Shown: piece by piece, positions 8,019 through 17,662 of the stretch
Position numbering within the stretch: the stretch's first letter is position 1
Layout of the letters: every line of letters starts with the position of its first letter
Assembly: GCA_040219295.1 (NCBI GenBank)
Contig: JAVJST010000011.1
Coordinates: 310,001 to 374,000, forward strand
DNA: 64,000 nt
Source of the DNA: JAVJST01 sp040219295
Lineage (GTDB): Bacteria; Pseudomonadota; Alphaproteobacteria; Rhodospirillales; Casp-alpha2
Direction of reading: 5' to 3'
The notes under the pieces: model-generated
Seen by the model: only the letters and a program-made list of their open reading frames with translations
What the model was told of the DNA's origin: nothing
The model's database searches: none
Translations under genes and position numbers: made by a program

Positions 8019-9248
8019 ATGACCCCTGTTTCGGCCGAGAGCGTACAGGAACTGAGCGACTGGATGATCGCCAATGCGTTGGTTGCAGGCATTGGCGATT
8101 ACCAAAGCATCTTCGAGGCGTTCTGCGAGCGCCTGTACGATTGTGGCGTGCCATTGTTTCGGGCACATGTCGCCTCTCAGACGCTGCACCCGCTTATCCA
8201 CGCCGTTTCGTTGACCTGGTACCGCGGTGAAAAAGCGGTTCTCCGCCAGTACTCCGTCACCTCAAGTCCGGATGACGACGAGGGTTGGCGGGTCAGTCCA
8301 CTCAAGGCACTGATCGACCGAGGCGAGACGTCGGTCCACTACCGTTTCGATCACGATTTCGCGGCGCTTGACCGTTACCCGGTACTTCGCGAACTCGCGG
8401 CCAAGGGCGCGACAGGCTACTTCGGCGTGGCGATAAATATGGCCCCGGGCGGGATCGACGAACGGCTGCGCAACCAAAGCGGCCTGATCGCGTCGTTCTC
8501 GACCGATCGTCCCGGCGGTTTTACCGCCGAACACATCGCCGTCATCAACAGAATCCTGCCACGTTTCGCGCTGATATCGAAACTCGCGAACCGCGAGCAA
8601 CTACTCGACAACGTCCTCAACGCCTATCTCGGTCAGGATGCCGGCCGACGCGTCCGCGAGGGGCAGATTTCTCTTGGCTCCGGACAAATGATCAACGCCG
8701 TCATCTGGTTTTGCGACCTGCGCAACTCGACGCCGCTTGCCGAGAGCCTCGGCCACGAACGATTTCTCGCCTTGCTCAACGATTACTTCGGGGCGCTGGC
8801 CGGCGCGGTGATGGACAACGGCGGAGAAGTGCTGCGGTTCATCGGCGACGCGGCGCTGGCCATCTTTCCGATCGCCGATGATGCCTACTCGGACGCCGAG
8901 GCACGGAAACGGGCCGTGAAGGCCGCGCGTGACGCCTTGGGCCGCGCCGCCGCGGTCAACGCGGAACGCGCCGGTCACGGCGATGAACCGTTCGAGTTCG
9001 GTATCGGGCTTCACGCCGGCGAGATCATGTACGGCAATATTGGCGTGCCGTCGCGGGTCGAGTTCTCGGTCATCGGCGCCGCGGCGAACGAAGCGGCACG
9101 GATCGAGGGCCTGTGCAAGGCCGTCGGCGAGCCGGTCCTGGTGTCGGCTAGTTTCGTCGAGGGCACCGATCTGCCGTGGCGAGACCTGGGCCGCCACGCG
9201 ATCCGCGGCTCAGAGCGAGAAATGCACCTGTTCGGTCTGCCGGCCTGA
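8019..9248 (+). CDS. Class III adenylate/guanylate cyclase with an N-terminal sensor-like domain
   Basis: 409 residues. The N-terminal about 205 residues form a soluble domain with no transmembrane segment (motifs such as HPLIHAVSLTWYRG) seen in front of many alphaproteobacterial cyclases. The C-terminal catalytic domain has both metal-binding Asp residues: IWFCDLRNST (about 230) and RFIGDAALAIF (about 270). The late block FSVIGAAANEAARIE carries the transition-state Asn and Arg. The two purine-selecting positions are conservatively changed (Lys to Arg before IGDA, Asp to Glu before FSVIG), so cAMP as product is likely but not certain. It directly follows gabD and probably acts in the cytoplasm. 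Confidence 0.85.
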   Translation: MTPVSAESVQELSDWMIANALVAGIGDYQSIFEAFCERLYDCGVPLFRAHVASQTLHPLIHAVSLTWYRGEKAVLRQYSVTSSPDDDEGWRVSPLKALIDRGETSVHYRFDHDFAALDRYPVLRELAAKGATGYFGVAINMAPGGIDERLRNQSGLIASFSTDRPGGFTAEHIAVINRILPRFALISKLANREQLLDNVLNAYLGQDAGRRVREGQISLGSGQMINAVIWFCDLRNSTPLAESLGHERFLALLNDYFGALAGAVMDNGGEVLRFIGDAALAIFPIADDAYSDAEARKRAVKAARDALGRAAAVNAERAGHGDEPFEFGIGLHAGEIMYGNIGVPSRVEFSVIGAAANEAARIEGLCKAVGEPVLVSASFVEGTDLPWRDLGRHAIRGSEREMHLFGLPA

Positions 9249-9250
9249 AA

Positions 9251-9823
9251 TCAGCAGTCGGCCCTGTCGCACTCCTTGCCGCTGATCGGCTTCGGGATCA
9301 CGTCCCGGGCGAGCCGCCGCGAAAACGCCTCGAGCGTAACGTCGGCCGACGCCCGAGACTCGGCCCAGTACCGCACGTCGTCGCCATTACAGAACGCCGC
9401 AATCGCGTACAGCCCGCTGCTCTCACCGGCCGTCGTCAGGCCGTCCAGTGCCGACGCCTCTGTGCGGCACATATTCCGGACATTGAGCTCGGGTCCCGGA
9501 TGGAAGGCGACAACGAAGCGCGACCCGCCAAAATCCATGCTTGCCGGATCGCTCGAGAACTCGGCGGCAGGCCCGGGTACGTTGACCGCGCTGAACTGCT
9601 CGGCGACGAACGTCTTCAGCCGTTCGCGGCCGACATCGCCGGCCTGTCCCGCGACCGCGACATGCACGGTGCCGTCGGACGCCGCGGCGCGGTAGTGGAA
9701 GAAATCCGACTTGTCCATGTCGACGGACGTCACGGTCGAAATACCGCTTGCGCAACCGGCGAGCAGGACCGTCATTGCCGCCGCGGCCAGCACATTCCTC
9801 GACTGCTGTAATTGTTCGGACAC
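9251..9823 (-). CDS. Putative lipoprotein, unknown function
   Basis: 190 residues from a GTG at 9823, preferred because CAGGAGAGAAAC stands just upstream; the TTG six codons earlier has no such site. The product starts MSEQLQQSRNVLAAAAMTVL and has a lipobox LLAGC with Cys at about residue 24. The mature part includes VAGQAGDVGRERLKTFV and has three further Cys near the end (CNG, CDR, C-terminal Cys). No family is recognised. It converges with the cyclase gene with a 2-bp gap and is divergent from gor. Confidence 0.6.
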   Translation of the reverse strand: MSEQLQQSRNVLAAAAMTVLLAGCASGISTVTSVDMDKSDFFHYRAAASDGTVHVAVAGQAGDVGRERLKTFVAEQFSAVNVPGPAAEFSSDPASMDFGGSRFVVAFHPGPELNVRNMCRTEASALDGLTTAGESSGLYAIAAFCNGDDVRYWAESRASADVTLEAFSRRLARDVIPKPISGKECDRADC

Positions 9824-9982
9824 GTTTCTCTCCTGAATCAAGACCGAAACCGATTATCGACATATTTGGGTGCGACTGGGCGTGTGCGCAATCGTTCGTG
9901 CGCCCGGATATCGTTTCGATCATGTTGACTTCGCCGGGAGGAGCGAACAAGTCTCTGGGCAACCAACGGAGAATGAGAACCG

Positions 9983-11347
9983 ATGTCTGATTACGAGTTC
10001 GACCTGTTCGTCATTGGCGCAGGGTCGGGCGGCGTGCGCGCCGCCCGGGTCGCGGCGGCGCTCGGCAAGAAAGTGGGGATAGCCGAGAACCTGCGGATCG
10101 GCGGAACCTGCGTCATGCGGGGCTGCGTGCCGAAGAAGCTTCTGGTCTACGGATCGCACTACGGCGAGGAAATCGAGGATGCCCACGCGCTTGGATGGAC
10201 CGTCGACCCCGCCGAAACGAAGCCGGACTGGGCCCACCTGATCGGGCTCAAGAACAAGGAACTCGAACGTCTTGAAGGCGTCTATCACCGCCTGCTCGAC
10301 GGCCCGGGCGTCGAACTTGTTGACGGCAAGGGTGTTCTTGTCGACGCGCATACGGTCGCCGTCGGCGAACGCACGGTCACGGCCGAAACTATCCTGGTCG
10401 CGACGGGCGGCTGGCCGTCGCTTCCCGACATACCCGGCATCGAGCATGCGATCACGTCGAACGAGGCGCTCGAGATCACCGAATTGCCCGAGAGCATGGT
10501 CATCGTCGGCGGCGGCTACATCGCCGTGGAGTTCGCGGGCATCTTCAACGCGGCTGGCGTCAAGGTCACCGAAATCATTCGGGCCGCCAACATTCTTCGC
10601 GGTTTCGACGAGGACGTTCGCGTTGCGCTCCGCGACGAGATGATCCGCCGGGGGATCGATATCCGGGACGATTCGGTCATCGAGCGGATCGACAAGCGCG
10701 ATGACGGCGGATACTGCCTGACGTTCACCGACGGCTGGACCCTCGATACCGACTGCGTGATGTACGCGACGGGCCGCCGGCCCAACACGGCCGGCATCGG
10801 GCTCGAGGACGTCGGTGTCGAGGTCAATGACAAGGGTGCGATCGTCGTCGACGAGTACTCGAAAACCTCCGTCGACAACATCTATGCGATCGGCGACGTG
10901 ACCGACCGGATCGCCCTGACACCCGTCGCGATCGGCGAGGCCATGGCGCTGATCGACACCCTGTACAAGGGGGCTCCCCGTGCCATGGACTACGATTTCG
11001 TGCCATCAGCGGTCTTCAGCCAGCCGCCGATCGGCTCGGTCGGACTGACGGAGGCGCAGGCGCGCGAGACGTTCGGCGACATCGACGTGTATGTGTCGCG
11101 CTTCCGGCCCATGAAACTGACCCTGACACCGCGCGAGGAACGCTCGATGATGAAGCTCATCGTCGACCGGGCGTCGGATCGGGTTGTCGGCCTGCACATG
11201 GTCGGGGTCGATGCGCCGGAGATCACCCAGGGCTTCGCCGTCGCGATGAAAGCCGGCGCAACGAAGGCGCAGTTCGATGCGACCGTCGGCATCCACCCGA
11301 CGTCGGCCGAAGAGTTCGTCACGATGCGGGAGAAACGTCCCGACTGA
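9983..11347 (+). CDS. gor: Glutathione-disulfide reductase
   Basis: 454 residues. FAD-binding GAGSGG at about 12-17 and the redox-active disulfide GGTCVMRGCVPKK at about 41-53 identify the pyridine nucleotide-disulfide oxidoreductase family, glutathione-reductase branch. The NADPH site VGGGYIAVEFA is followed by Arg residues (IIRAANILRGFD) that favour NADPH over NADH. The second FAD motif is YAIGDVT. The C-terminal dimerisation domain ends in HPTSAEEF, with the catalytic His provided to the partner subunit. It reduces GSSG to GSH in the cytoplasm. A GGAGA site lies upstream of ATG 9983. Confidence 0.95.
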   Translation: MSDYEFDLFVIGAGSGGVRAARVAAALGKKVGIAENLRIGGTCVMRGCVPKKLLVYGSHYGEEIEDAHALGWTVDPAETKPDWAHLIGLKNKELERLEGVYHRLLDGPGVELVDGKGVLVDAHTVAVGERTVTAETILVATGGWPSLPDIPGIEHAITSNEALEITELPESMVIVGGGYIAVEFAGIFNAAGVKVTEIIRAANILRGFDEDVRVALRDEMIRRGIDIRDDSVIERIDKRDDGGYCLTFTDGWTLDTDCVMYATGRRPNTAGIGLEDVGVEVNDKGAIVVDEYSKTSVDNIYAIGDVTDRIALTPVAIGEAMALIDTLYKGAPRAMDYDFVPSAVFSQPPIGSVGLTEAQARETFGDIDVYVSRFRPMKLTLTPREERSMMKLIVDRASDRVVGLHMVGVDAPEITQGFAVAMKAGATKAQFDATVGIHPTSAEEFVTMREKRPD

Positions 11348-11367
11348 GGCCTGGCCCGCCGCCTTGT

Positions 11368-11796
11368 TCAGTGCGCGCGGGCGAAATCCCGCATGGTGTT
11401 GACCTCGAGCTCCGTTTCGTCGAGTTGGTGCTTCACGAGATCGCCGATACTGATCATGCCGACCAGTTCGCCGCCATCGATGACCGGCGCGTGGCGGACG
11501 CGCCGCAAGGTCATCATGCCCATCACGTCCCGCACCTTGTCGTCCGGCGCGCATACCCGCACGCTGGACATCACCTCGGACAAGGACTTCGCAAGCGTCT
11601 CCGCGCCGTGATCGGCGAGATCGTTCAGCACATCGCGCTCGGTCACGATTCCGGCGATGTCGCCGCCAGTCTCACGCACGATGATGGCGCCGATTCCTCG
11701 TTCGCGGAAAGTGCGGACCGCGGCGGTTACCGACTCCGTCGGCCGCATGGTGAAGACACCGCTTCCCTTCGACTTGAGAATTTCAGAAATGCGCAT
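11368..11796 (-). CDS. Tandem CBS-domain protein
   Basis: 142 residues consisting almost only of two CBS domains: residues 12-60 (VFTMRPTESVTAAVRTFRE, IVTERDVLNDL) and 75-125 (VCAPDDKVRDVMGMMTLRRV, GMISIGDLVK). The characteristic G-I-(V/I)-(T/S)-x-x-D strand occurs in both. Such stand-alone pairs bind adenine nucleotides and tune partner proteins. The partner is not evident. It converges with gor with 20 bp between the stop codons. Confidence 0.88.
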   Translation of the reverse strand: MRISEILKSKGSGVFTMRPTESVTAAVRTFRERGIGAIIVRETGGDIAGIVTERDVLNDLADHGAETLAKSLSEVMSSVRVCAPDDKVRDVMGMMTLRRVRHAPVIDGGELVGMISIGDLVKHQLDETELEVNTMRDFARAH

Positions 11797-11914
11797 GGCA
11801 ACTGCCTCCTGCCTTCGCCCGGAGAACAGCCCTGGAATGCCCAGAAGTCAGCCCGGGCGTCTTGCCGTCAGAGTCTAGCAGATTCCGGTCCGGCGGAAAA
11901 TCGGCGGCCGCTCC

Positions 11915-13819
11915 TCATTCGCCGGTTTCGGCATAACCCAGCCGTTCGATCCACGGATCAAGGTCTGGCATGGCCGGCGCCAACTGCTCGCGATACCGCA
12001 GCCAGCGATAGCGCGCGCGGGTGTAGAGCTTCTCGGTAACCTGGGAATAGCTCGGCGTGTTGATCGGGCCGCGCGCCCGGGCGTGCTCGGAGAACGCGCG
12101 CACCGCGTCCTCCCAGGGCAAATCCAGGAATGCCAGCAGGGCCTCGATGGCGCGATCGAAATCCTCGACGACGTCTTCGTACCGGATGGCGTATCGCACC
12201 GGATCGAAATGCTCTTCGTATGCCTGCCAGAGGGTCAGGACGCGATCATAGGTCATTGCCGTCCGTTCGATCGAGTAGAAGTTCGCCATCGCCGGGTTGG
12301 GCACGAAACTCTGCATGAAGCAGCTCAGCACCACGTCGCACGGATGGCGCAGGGCGAGGATGAACCGTGCGCCGGGAAACAGCGCGGTGATCAGCCCGGT
12401 GTGCACGAGATGCAGCGGGAACTTGTCGACGATCCGCTGCCCAGGCCGGCGGTCGAAGGCGCCGTCGACGCCGGCGAAGTAAAGCGCCCGGTACTCGGCA
12501 ATCTCATCCGCCGACATCCGCGTTATCGCCTCCGGGTAAGGCGGCTCTGCCGATCGCAGGCGGTTGACGATCTGGTCCAGAAACGGCTGTTCCTCGGCCA
12601 TGACAAGGCCGGAGTGACTGTCCAGCACCTGGCCCAGCAGGGTCGTGCCGGACCGGGGAAACCCGACCAGAAAGACCGGGTCCTGAGCTTCGTCCGCCGG
12701 TCGCTCGAGCGCCCCCACCGCCTCGGCGGCCGCCGGCGAGACCCATGCCTGAAGCGCGGCAACGCCGCTGATGAAGCTCTCACCCATTGACTCGTCGACG
12801 CCGGACGCCTGCATCGCCAGCGCATTGGCGTCCGACATGGCCTGAAACGCCTCGACCGCGTTGCCGAGCCGGTCCTGCAGCTTGGAGCGCTCGAATGCGA
12901 TATCGCGACGCAGCGTCGCCCGGGTGCCGGTGTCGTCAATGGCATCGAGATGCTTGAGGGCGGCCTCGATATCGCCATCGCGCCGGTCGCAGCGCGCCAT
13001 GATCAGGTTTGCGCCCGGATCACCCGGAAACTTCGCCAGCAACGGTCCGCACACGGCGCGGGCATCATCGAGCCGGCTCGTCTCCTCGTAGGCGGCGGCC
13101 AGGTTGTTGGCCGCGTCACGGCTGCCGGGGTCGAGCCGGAGAGCCTCTCGAAAACACGCGAGTGCCGCCTCGAAGTCACCCGACGCCCTGAGTGCACTGC
13201 CGAGTTCGTTGTGGGCCGCGGCGAGTTGCGGCGCCAGTTTGACGGCTTTGCGGCAAACCTCGACCGCCTGCTTCGTGCGATCCAGGTCAGTCAGCAGGCT
13301 GCCGAGGTTGACGTACGGCTTCGGATCACCGGGCTGCAGCTCAATGGCGCGGCGGAACGATTGTTCCGCCTCGTGGTAGCGTGCCAGCGAGACGAGAACG
13401 TTGCCGCGGTCGTTCCAGATTGCGCCCTGCTCAGGCGCCAGCCGCGCCGCCGCATCGTAGTTCGACAACGCCTCCTCGAACCGCGCGGCCGACTTCAGCG
13501 CGAACGCGTAGTTCTTGAAGTGGTCCGCCGACTTGCCGCCGGCCCGGACGGCGCGGCCAAGCTGATCGATCGCTTTCGCCGTCTGGCCGTTCTGGAATGC
13601 GATGATGCCGATCAGATGCAGCCCGTCCGGATGTCCCGGCATCGTCTTCAGGAAGGCCTTGGCATGCTTTTCCGCGGCGCGCAGGTTCCCGGCCTGGAAC
13701 TGCTCGATGGCGCTCTTCAGCTGCGAAAACCGCTTGTCGGGGACGGGCGCCCGCTGGCCGGCGCCGGAAGGCGCGGCTCCAGGGACGGGAATTGTCGGAC
13801 GTTTGGCGGAACCACTCAT
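11915..13819 (-). CDS. Large TPR-repeat sulfotransferase
   Basis: 634 residues. After a Pro/Ala/Gly-rich leader (1-28), about seven TPR units run from 30 to about 300 (for example LQPGDPKPYVNLGSLLTDLD). The sulfotransferase domain starts at PVFLVGFPRSGTTLLGQVL (about 381-399), with ILALRHPCDVVLSCF as the 3'-phosphate region and a C-terminal block INTPSYSQVTEKLYTRARYRW. This end block differs from the STPSDWQVRQP form of the proteins at 183-1712 and 2358-3941, so it belongs to a separate branch and may have another acceptor. It stands alone between a CBS gene and a HisA-like gene on the same strand. Confidence 0.87.
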   Translation of the reverse strand: MSGSAKRPTIPVPGAAPSGAGQRAPVPDKRFSQLKSAIEQFQAGNLRAAEKHAKAFLKTMPGHPDGLHLIGIIAFQNGQTAKAIDQLGRAVRAGGKSADHFKNYAFALKSAARFEEALSNYDAAARLAPEQGAIWNDRGNVLVSLARYHEAEQSFRRAIELQPGDPKPYVNLGSLLTDLDRTKQAVEVCRKAVKLAPQLAAAHNELGSALRASGDFEAALACFREALRLDPGSRDAANNLAAAYEETSRLDDARAVCGPLLAKFPGDPGANLIMARCDRRDGDIEAALKHLDAIDDTGTRATLRRDIAFERSKLQDRLGNAVEAFQAMSDANALAMQASGVDESMGESFISGVAALQAWVSPAAAEAVGALERPADEAQDPVFLVGFPRSGTTLLGQVLDSHSGLVMAEEQPFLDQIVNRLRSAEPPYPEAITRMSADEIAEYRALYFAGVDGAFDRRPGQRIVDKFPLHLVHTGLITALFPGARFILALRHPCDVVLSCFMQSFVPNPAMANFYSIERTAMTYDRVLTLWQAYEEHFDPVRYAIRYEDVVEDFDRAIEALLAFLDLPWEDAVRAFSEHARARGPINTPSYSQVTEKLYTRARYRWLRYREQLAPAMPDLDPWIERLGYAETGE

Positions 13820-13918
13820 GGCCTGACGGTCTCACGCGGACGGGCGGGATAACAGCCCGTATACCCCGCCCGTCAATTCTTTCCAACCGTGAGCCGGCCA
13901 ACCGTGAGCCGCAATGGC

Positions 13919-14638
13919 TCAGATGCTCAGTGCGATCGCCTCGTCGAGCGTGAACGTGCCGTCGAGCAGGGCGTAGCCGATCACCGTCCCGGAGATGTTT
14001 TCCAGATACTTGATGGTCGACAGTGCGTCTAGGCTTCGGGTCAGGCCGCTGGAAATGACCGGCACGACGAGCTGCCGGCCCATGTTCTCGACCGCGCTGA
14101 AGGTCGATTCGGGCAGTTCCGGATCGGCGTTGATATCGGTGTAGATGATCTCGGCGACTCCGTCGTTCTGCAGCTCCCTACCCAGTTGAAGGGCCGTGTA
14201 CGCGGTCTTTTCCTTCCAGCCCTCGACGTAGACGTAGCCGTCGCTTCCGGCATCGATGCTGACAACGATGCGCCCGGGAAACTGGGCGCAAGCCTGGCGG
14301 GCCAGGTTGCGGTCCTTGACCGCGAGCGTGCCGATCACGACGCGCGTTGCACCGTGCTCGATCCACCATTCGATGCTGGAGATCGTCCGCATGCCGCCGC
14401 CGACCTGCACCGGAATGTTCACCGAGTCGATGACCTTCAGGATGATCTCGTGGTTGAAGCGCCCGCCCTGCTTAATGGCGTCCAGATCCACCATGTAGAT
14501 CCACTGAGCGCCGGCCGCGGCGTACTTCAGGGCAAGCTCGACCGGATCGATATCGAAGATCTGGGGTTTCTCCAGATCGCCGTCCGTCAGTTTGACGACC
14601 TTGCCGTCGAGCAGTTCGATTTCAGGGTAAATGATCAT
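13919..14638 (-). CDS. HisA-like phosphoribosyl isomerase paralogue
   Basis: 239 residues of a (beta/alpha)8 barrel with HisA/HisF hallmarks: LLDGKVVKL near the start, VQVGGGMRT at about 77-85, VIGTLAV, SIDAG with the second catalytic Asp, EGWKEK, and IGYALLDG at the C-terminal phosphate site. The first catalytic Asp of HisA (position 8 in Thermotoga HisA) is Glu here (IYPEIELLDG). The HisA loop normally read as E-K-D-G-T is NADPE. It has no histidine-operon neighbours. It may isomerise ProFAR in histidine biosynthesis, or act on another aminoaldose phosphate as a paralogue. The family is clear; the reaction is not. Confidence 0.7.
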   Translation of the reverse strand: MIIYPEIELLDGKVVKLTDGDLEKPQIFDIDPVELALKYAAAGAQWIYMVDLDAIKQGGRFNHEIILKVIDSVNIPVQVGGGMRTISSIEWWIEHGATRVVIGTLAVKDRNLARQACAQFPGRIVVSIDAGSDGYVYVEGWKEKTAYTALQLGRELQNDGVAEIIYTDINADPELPESTFSAVENMGRQLVVPVISSGLTRSLDALSTIKYLENISGTVIGYALLDGTFTLDEAIALSI

Positions 14639-15040
14639 TGCTTCGTTTCCCCCACGGGTATCCGCCTCTCGTCGGCGGAATATTGATTGGTGCGGCTGCG
14701 TCTATGCCGGACTTCCACCAGGCGGCGCCGGGTATGCCTGAGCTATCGCGCCGGGGTTTTTCTGTACGAGACCGTTGCTGTCTTCGATGCGTCCGCACGA
14801 CGCAAATCAACTCTCGTTCTTTCAAAGGTATAGAGGTTATGGGCGGAAATCGCGAGTCTGGAGTCTCTGAAAAGTTCATGAAACCCACGGATTCCGGCGC
14901 GCAACTCGCCAAAGTTCGCTGCAAATGACTGGAAAACGAAACGGCAAACGCGTATATCCGGGGTTCCCTGAGGCAGAGGACCGCCCCGCGAGCCGAATGT
15001 TCGGACGGGCCGGCCCGAAAATTGAAGCGAGGATAGTCTC
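14639..15040. other. Intergenic region between hisA-like and aroG, no gene seen
   Basis: 402 bp separating two divergent genes. It must hold both promoters. I see no tRNA, strong hairpin, leader peptide or near-consensus -35/-10 pair. Short open frames here lack ribosome-binding sites and recognisable sequence. Confidence 0.5.
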
Positions 15041-16423
15041 ATGGCCGATACATGGTCGCCCGATAGCTGGCGCGCGAAGCCGGTCGTTCAGATGCCGGAG
15101 TACCCGGATTCCGCGGCGCTTGCCGCGGTTGAAAGCCAACTCGCCAACTATCCGCCGCTCGTCTTCGCCGGCGAAGCCCGCCAGTTGAAGTCGTCGCTCG
15201 CGGATGTCGCGGCCGGACGTGCGTTCCTGCTGCAGGGCGGCGATTGTGCCGAGAGCTTCGCCGAGTTTCACCCGAACAACATTCGCGACACGTTCCGCGT
15301 GCTGCTGCAGATGGCCGTCGTGCTGACGTTCGGCGCCGCGTGTCCGGTCGTCAAAGTCGGCCGCATGGCCGGCCAGTTCGCCAAGCCGCGCTCGGCGCCG
15401 ACCGAAACGATCGATGGCGTCGAACTGCCGAGTTACAAGGGCGACATGGTCAACGGCATGGATTTCACGCCCGAGGCCCGTATCCCGGATCCGGAACGCC
15501 TGGTCCGCGTCTACAACCAGTCCGCCTCAACCCTCAACCTGCTGCGCGCCTTCGCGCAGGGCGGCTATGCCGACCTCCACAAGGTTCACCAGTGGACTCT
15601 CGGCTTCGTCGCCGACAGCGCCGAAGGCCACCGCTACCAGGCACTCGCCGATCAGCTCGACGAAACTCTCGCGTTCATGGCGGCATGCGGCCTGACGTCG
15701 GAAACGACGCCGCAAATCAAGGAAACGGAGTTCTACACGTCCCACGAGGCCCTGCTGCTGAATTATGAGCAGGCAATGACCCGCGTCGATTCCACGTCGG
15801 GCAACTGGTACGACACCTCCGCCCACCTGCTCTGGATCGGCGACCGCACCCGTCAGCTCGATCACGGCCACGTCGATTTCATGCGCGGCATCGCCAACCC
15901 GATCGGCATGAAGTGCGGTCCGTCGCTGGAACCGGACGACCTGATCCGTCTCATCGACGTGCTGAACCCGGACAACGAACCGGGCCGGCTGACGCTGATC
16001 GCGCGCATGGGTGCGGACAAGGTCGAGGAAGGCCTGCCCCGCCTGATCCGCAAGGTGAAGCAGGAAGGCCGTCACGTGGTTTGGTCGTGCGACCCGATGC
16101 ACGGCAACGTGATCAAGAGCTCGACCGGCTACAAGACCCGCCCGTTCGATCGCATCCTCGCCGAGGTTCGTGGCTTCTTCGACGTTCACAAGGCGGAGGG
16201 CACCTACGCCGGCGGCATTCATATCGAGATGACCGGTCAGGACGTCACCGAATGCACCGGCGGTGCCCAGGCGATTTCCGACACCGACCTGCAGGACCGC
16301 TACCACACGCACTGCGATCCGCGCCTGAACGCCCAGCAGTCGCTCGAACTCGCGTTCCTGCTGGCCGAGACGCTGAAGCAGGCTCGTGTCAGCGAACCGG
16401 CGAGGGCTGTCGCGGGCGCCTGA
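15041..16423 (+). CDS. aroG: 3-deoxy-7-phosphoheptulonate synthase, class II
   Basis: 460 residues, the plant/Mycobacterium-type (class II) DAHP synthase. Diagnostic segments are FLLQGGDCAESF with the metal-site Cys, GRMAGQFAKPRS for PEP binding, TSHEALLLNYEQAMTR, LWIGDRTRQLDHGHVDF, GIANPIGMKCGPS, VWSCDPMHGN and HIEMTGQDVTECTGG. It condenses PEP and erythrose 4-phosphate at the start of the shikimate pathway. GAGGATAGTCTC precedes ATG 15041. The next gene starts 48 bp downstream on the same strand but is functionally unrelated. Confidence 0.95.
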   Translation: MADTWSPDSWRAKPVVQMPEYPDSAALAAVESQLANYPPLVFAGEARQLKSSLADVAAGRAFLLQGGDCAESFAEFHPNNIRDTFRVLLQMAVVLTFGAACPVVKVGRMAGQFAKPRSAPTETIDGVELPSYKGDMVNGMDFTPEARIPDPERLVRVYNQSASTLNLLRAFAQGGYADLHKVHQWTLGFVADSAEGHRYQALADQLDETLAFMAACGLTSETTPQIKETEFYTSHEALLLNYEQAMTRVDSTSGNWYDTSAHLLWIGDRTRQLDHGHVDFMRGIANPIGMKCGPSLEPDDLIRLIDVLNPDNEPGRLTLIARMGADKVEEGLPRLIRKVKQEGRHVVWSCDPMHGNVIKSSTGYKTRPFDRILAEVRGFFDVHKAEGTYAGGIHIEMTGQDVTECTGGAQAISDTDLQDRYHTHCDPRLNAQQSLELAFLLAETLKQARVSEPARAVAGA

Positions 16424-16471
16424 GCACGCCCCGCGAACGGCCCCGGGGCTGTCGCAACGGAGCACCGGCCG

Positions 16472-17662
16472 ATGAACGAACGCAAGCGGAGATCGACGGC
16501 GGAAGCGGCTCCTGGTCAGCCCGCCGAGGACAGGCTGACCCCGGCGGTCGCGGAGCGGTTCATTCATGACTGGGCCGACAACTATTTCCTGAAGACGCGC
16601 AACGTCGTCGGGCGGTTCGGCGACAAGACCGTGACGTACGCCGTGTTCATGCGCCGCCCGGTCATCTTCACGCCGAGTATCATGGTCGATTGGCTGGAGC
16701 GGATCGCCGATGCGCGTTCGACCAGCTTCGAGATTCAGCTCAACTACGACGAAGGCGACTGGGTCGGCGCGGGTGAGCCCCTGCTCTACATCACCGGACC
16801 GTTTCGCGAGCTCGTCGACCTCGAGACCATCTACCTGCAGAAGCTCGGCGCGCCTTGCGTCGCCGCCTACAACGCCTACACGATGTGCGTCGATCTGCCG
16901 AACGTTGCCTTCCTGGCGATGGATGCACGGCATTCGGCGGGCGTCGAGATGGCCGAGATGATGGCCTATGCCGCCTCGGTCGGATCGGAAGCCGCGCGCA
17001 AGCGCGCAAACGCGGTCGGTTTCGTCGCCAACGCGACGAATGCCACGGCACACTACTTCGGCCAGACCGAGGGCAAGGGCACGATGCCCCACGCGCTGAT
17101 CGGCTACGCCGGCTCGACGGTGCGTGCTGCGGAGATGTATGCCGAAACGTTCCCCGACGGACCGATCACCGTGCTGGTCGACTATTTCGGCAAGGAAATC
17201 TCCGATGCGCTTGCCGTCTGCCGGCGGTTCCACGACCGCGCCGTGGCGGGCGACGTCAACGTGCGGCTCGATACCCACGGCGGGCGCTTCATCGAGGGCC
17301 TCGACCCCCAGTCGTCGTACGCGGTGCTTGAGCGGAATGCCCCGGACGGGGTGCGGCGCTACCGCAACGAGACGGAACTGCGGTACCTGACCGGCACCGG
17401 TGTTTCCGCGGCGGCGATCTACCACATGCGCGAAAGCCTGGACGCGGCCGGGTACAACGCGGTCAGGATCGTCGCCTCTTCGGGGTTCGGCGTGACCAAG
17501 TGCAAGGTCATGGCCGACATCGGCGCGCCGATCGACGTCATCGGCACCGGTTCGTTTCTGCCCGATAAGTGGACGGAAACCTATGCCACCGCCGACATCG
17601 TCGATTACGACGGCCGGCCGTCGGTCAAGGTTGGCCGGGAGTTTCTGCTGAAGAAGCGTTGA
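16472..17662 (+). CDS. pncB: Nicotinate phosphoribosyltransferase
   Basis: 396 residues. The sequence DARHSAGVEMAEMMAYAASV, then GFVANATNATAHYFG and GTMPHALIGYAG, follows the NAPRTase family, with C-terminal phosphate-binding IDVIGTGSFLP. The enzyme joins nicotinate to PRPP, with ATP hydrolysis, to give NaMN in NAD salvage. The N-terminal 25 residues are a charged extension of no clear function. The 3' end overlaps the convergent efflux gene by 38 bp, so transcription of one is antisense to the tail of the other. Confidence 0.9.
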   Translation: MNERKRRSTAEAAPGQPAEDRLTPAVAERFIHDWADNYFLKTRNVVGRFGDKTVTYAVFMRRPVIFTPSIMVDWLERIADARSTSFEIQLNYDEGDWVGAGEPLLYITGPFRELVDLETIYLQKLGAPCVAAYNAYTMCVDLPNVAFLAMDARHSAGVEMAEMMAYAASVGSEAARKRANAVGFVANATNATAHYFGQTEGKGTMPHALIGYAGSTVRAAEMYAETFPDGPITVLVDYFGKEISDALAVCRRFHDRAVAGDVNVRLDTHGGRFIEGLDPQSSYAVLERNAPDGVRRYRNETELRYLTGTGVSAAAIYHMRESLDAAGYNAVRIVASSGFGVTKCKVMADIGAPIDVIGTGSFLPDKWTETYATADIVDYDGRPSVKVGREFLLKKR

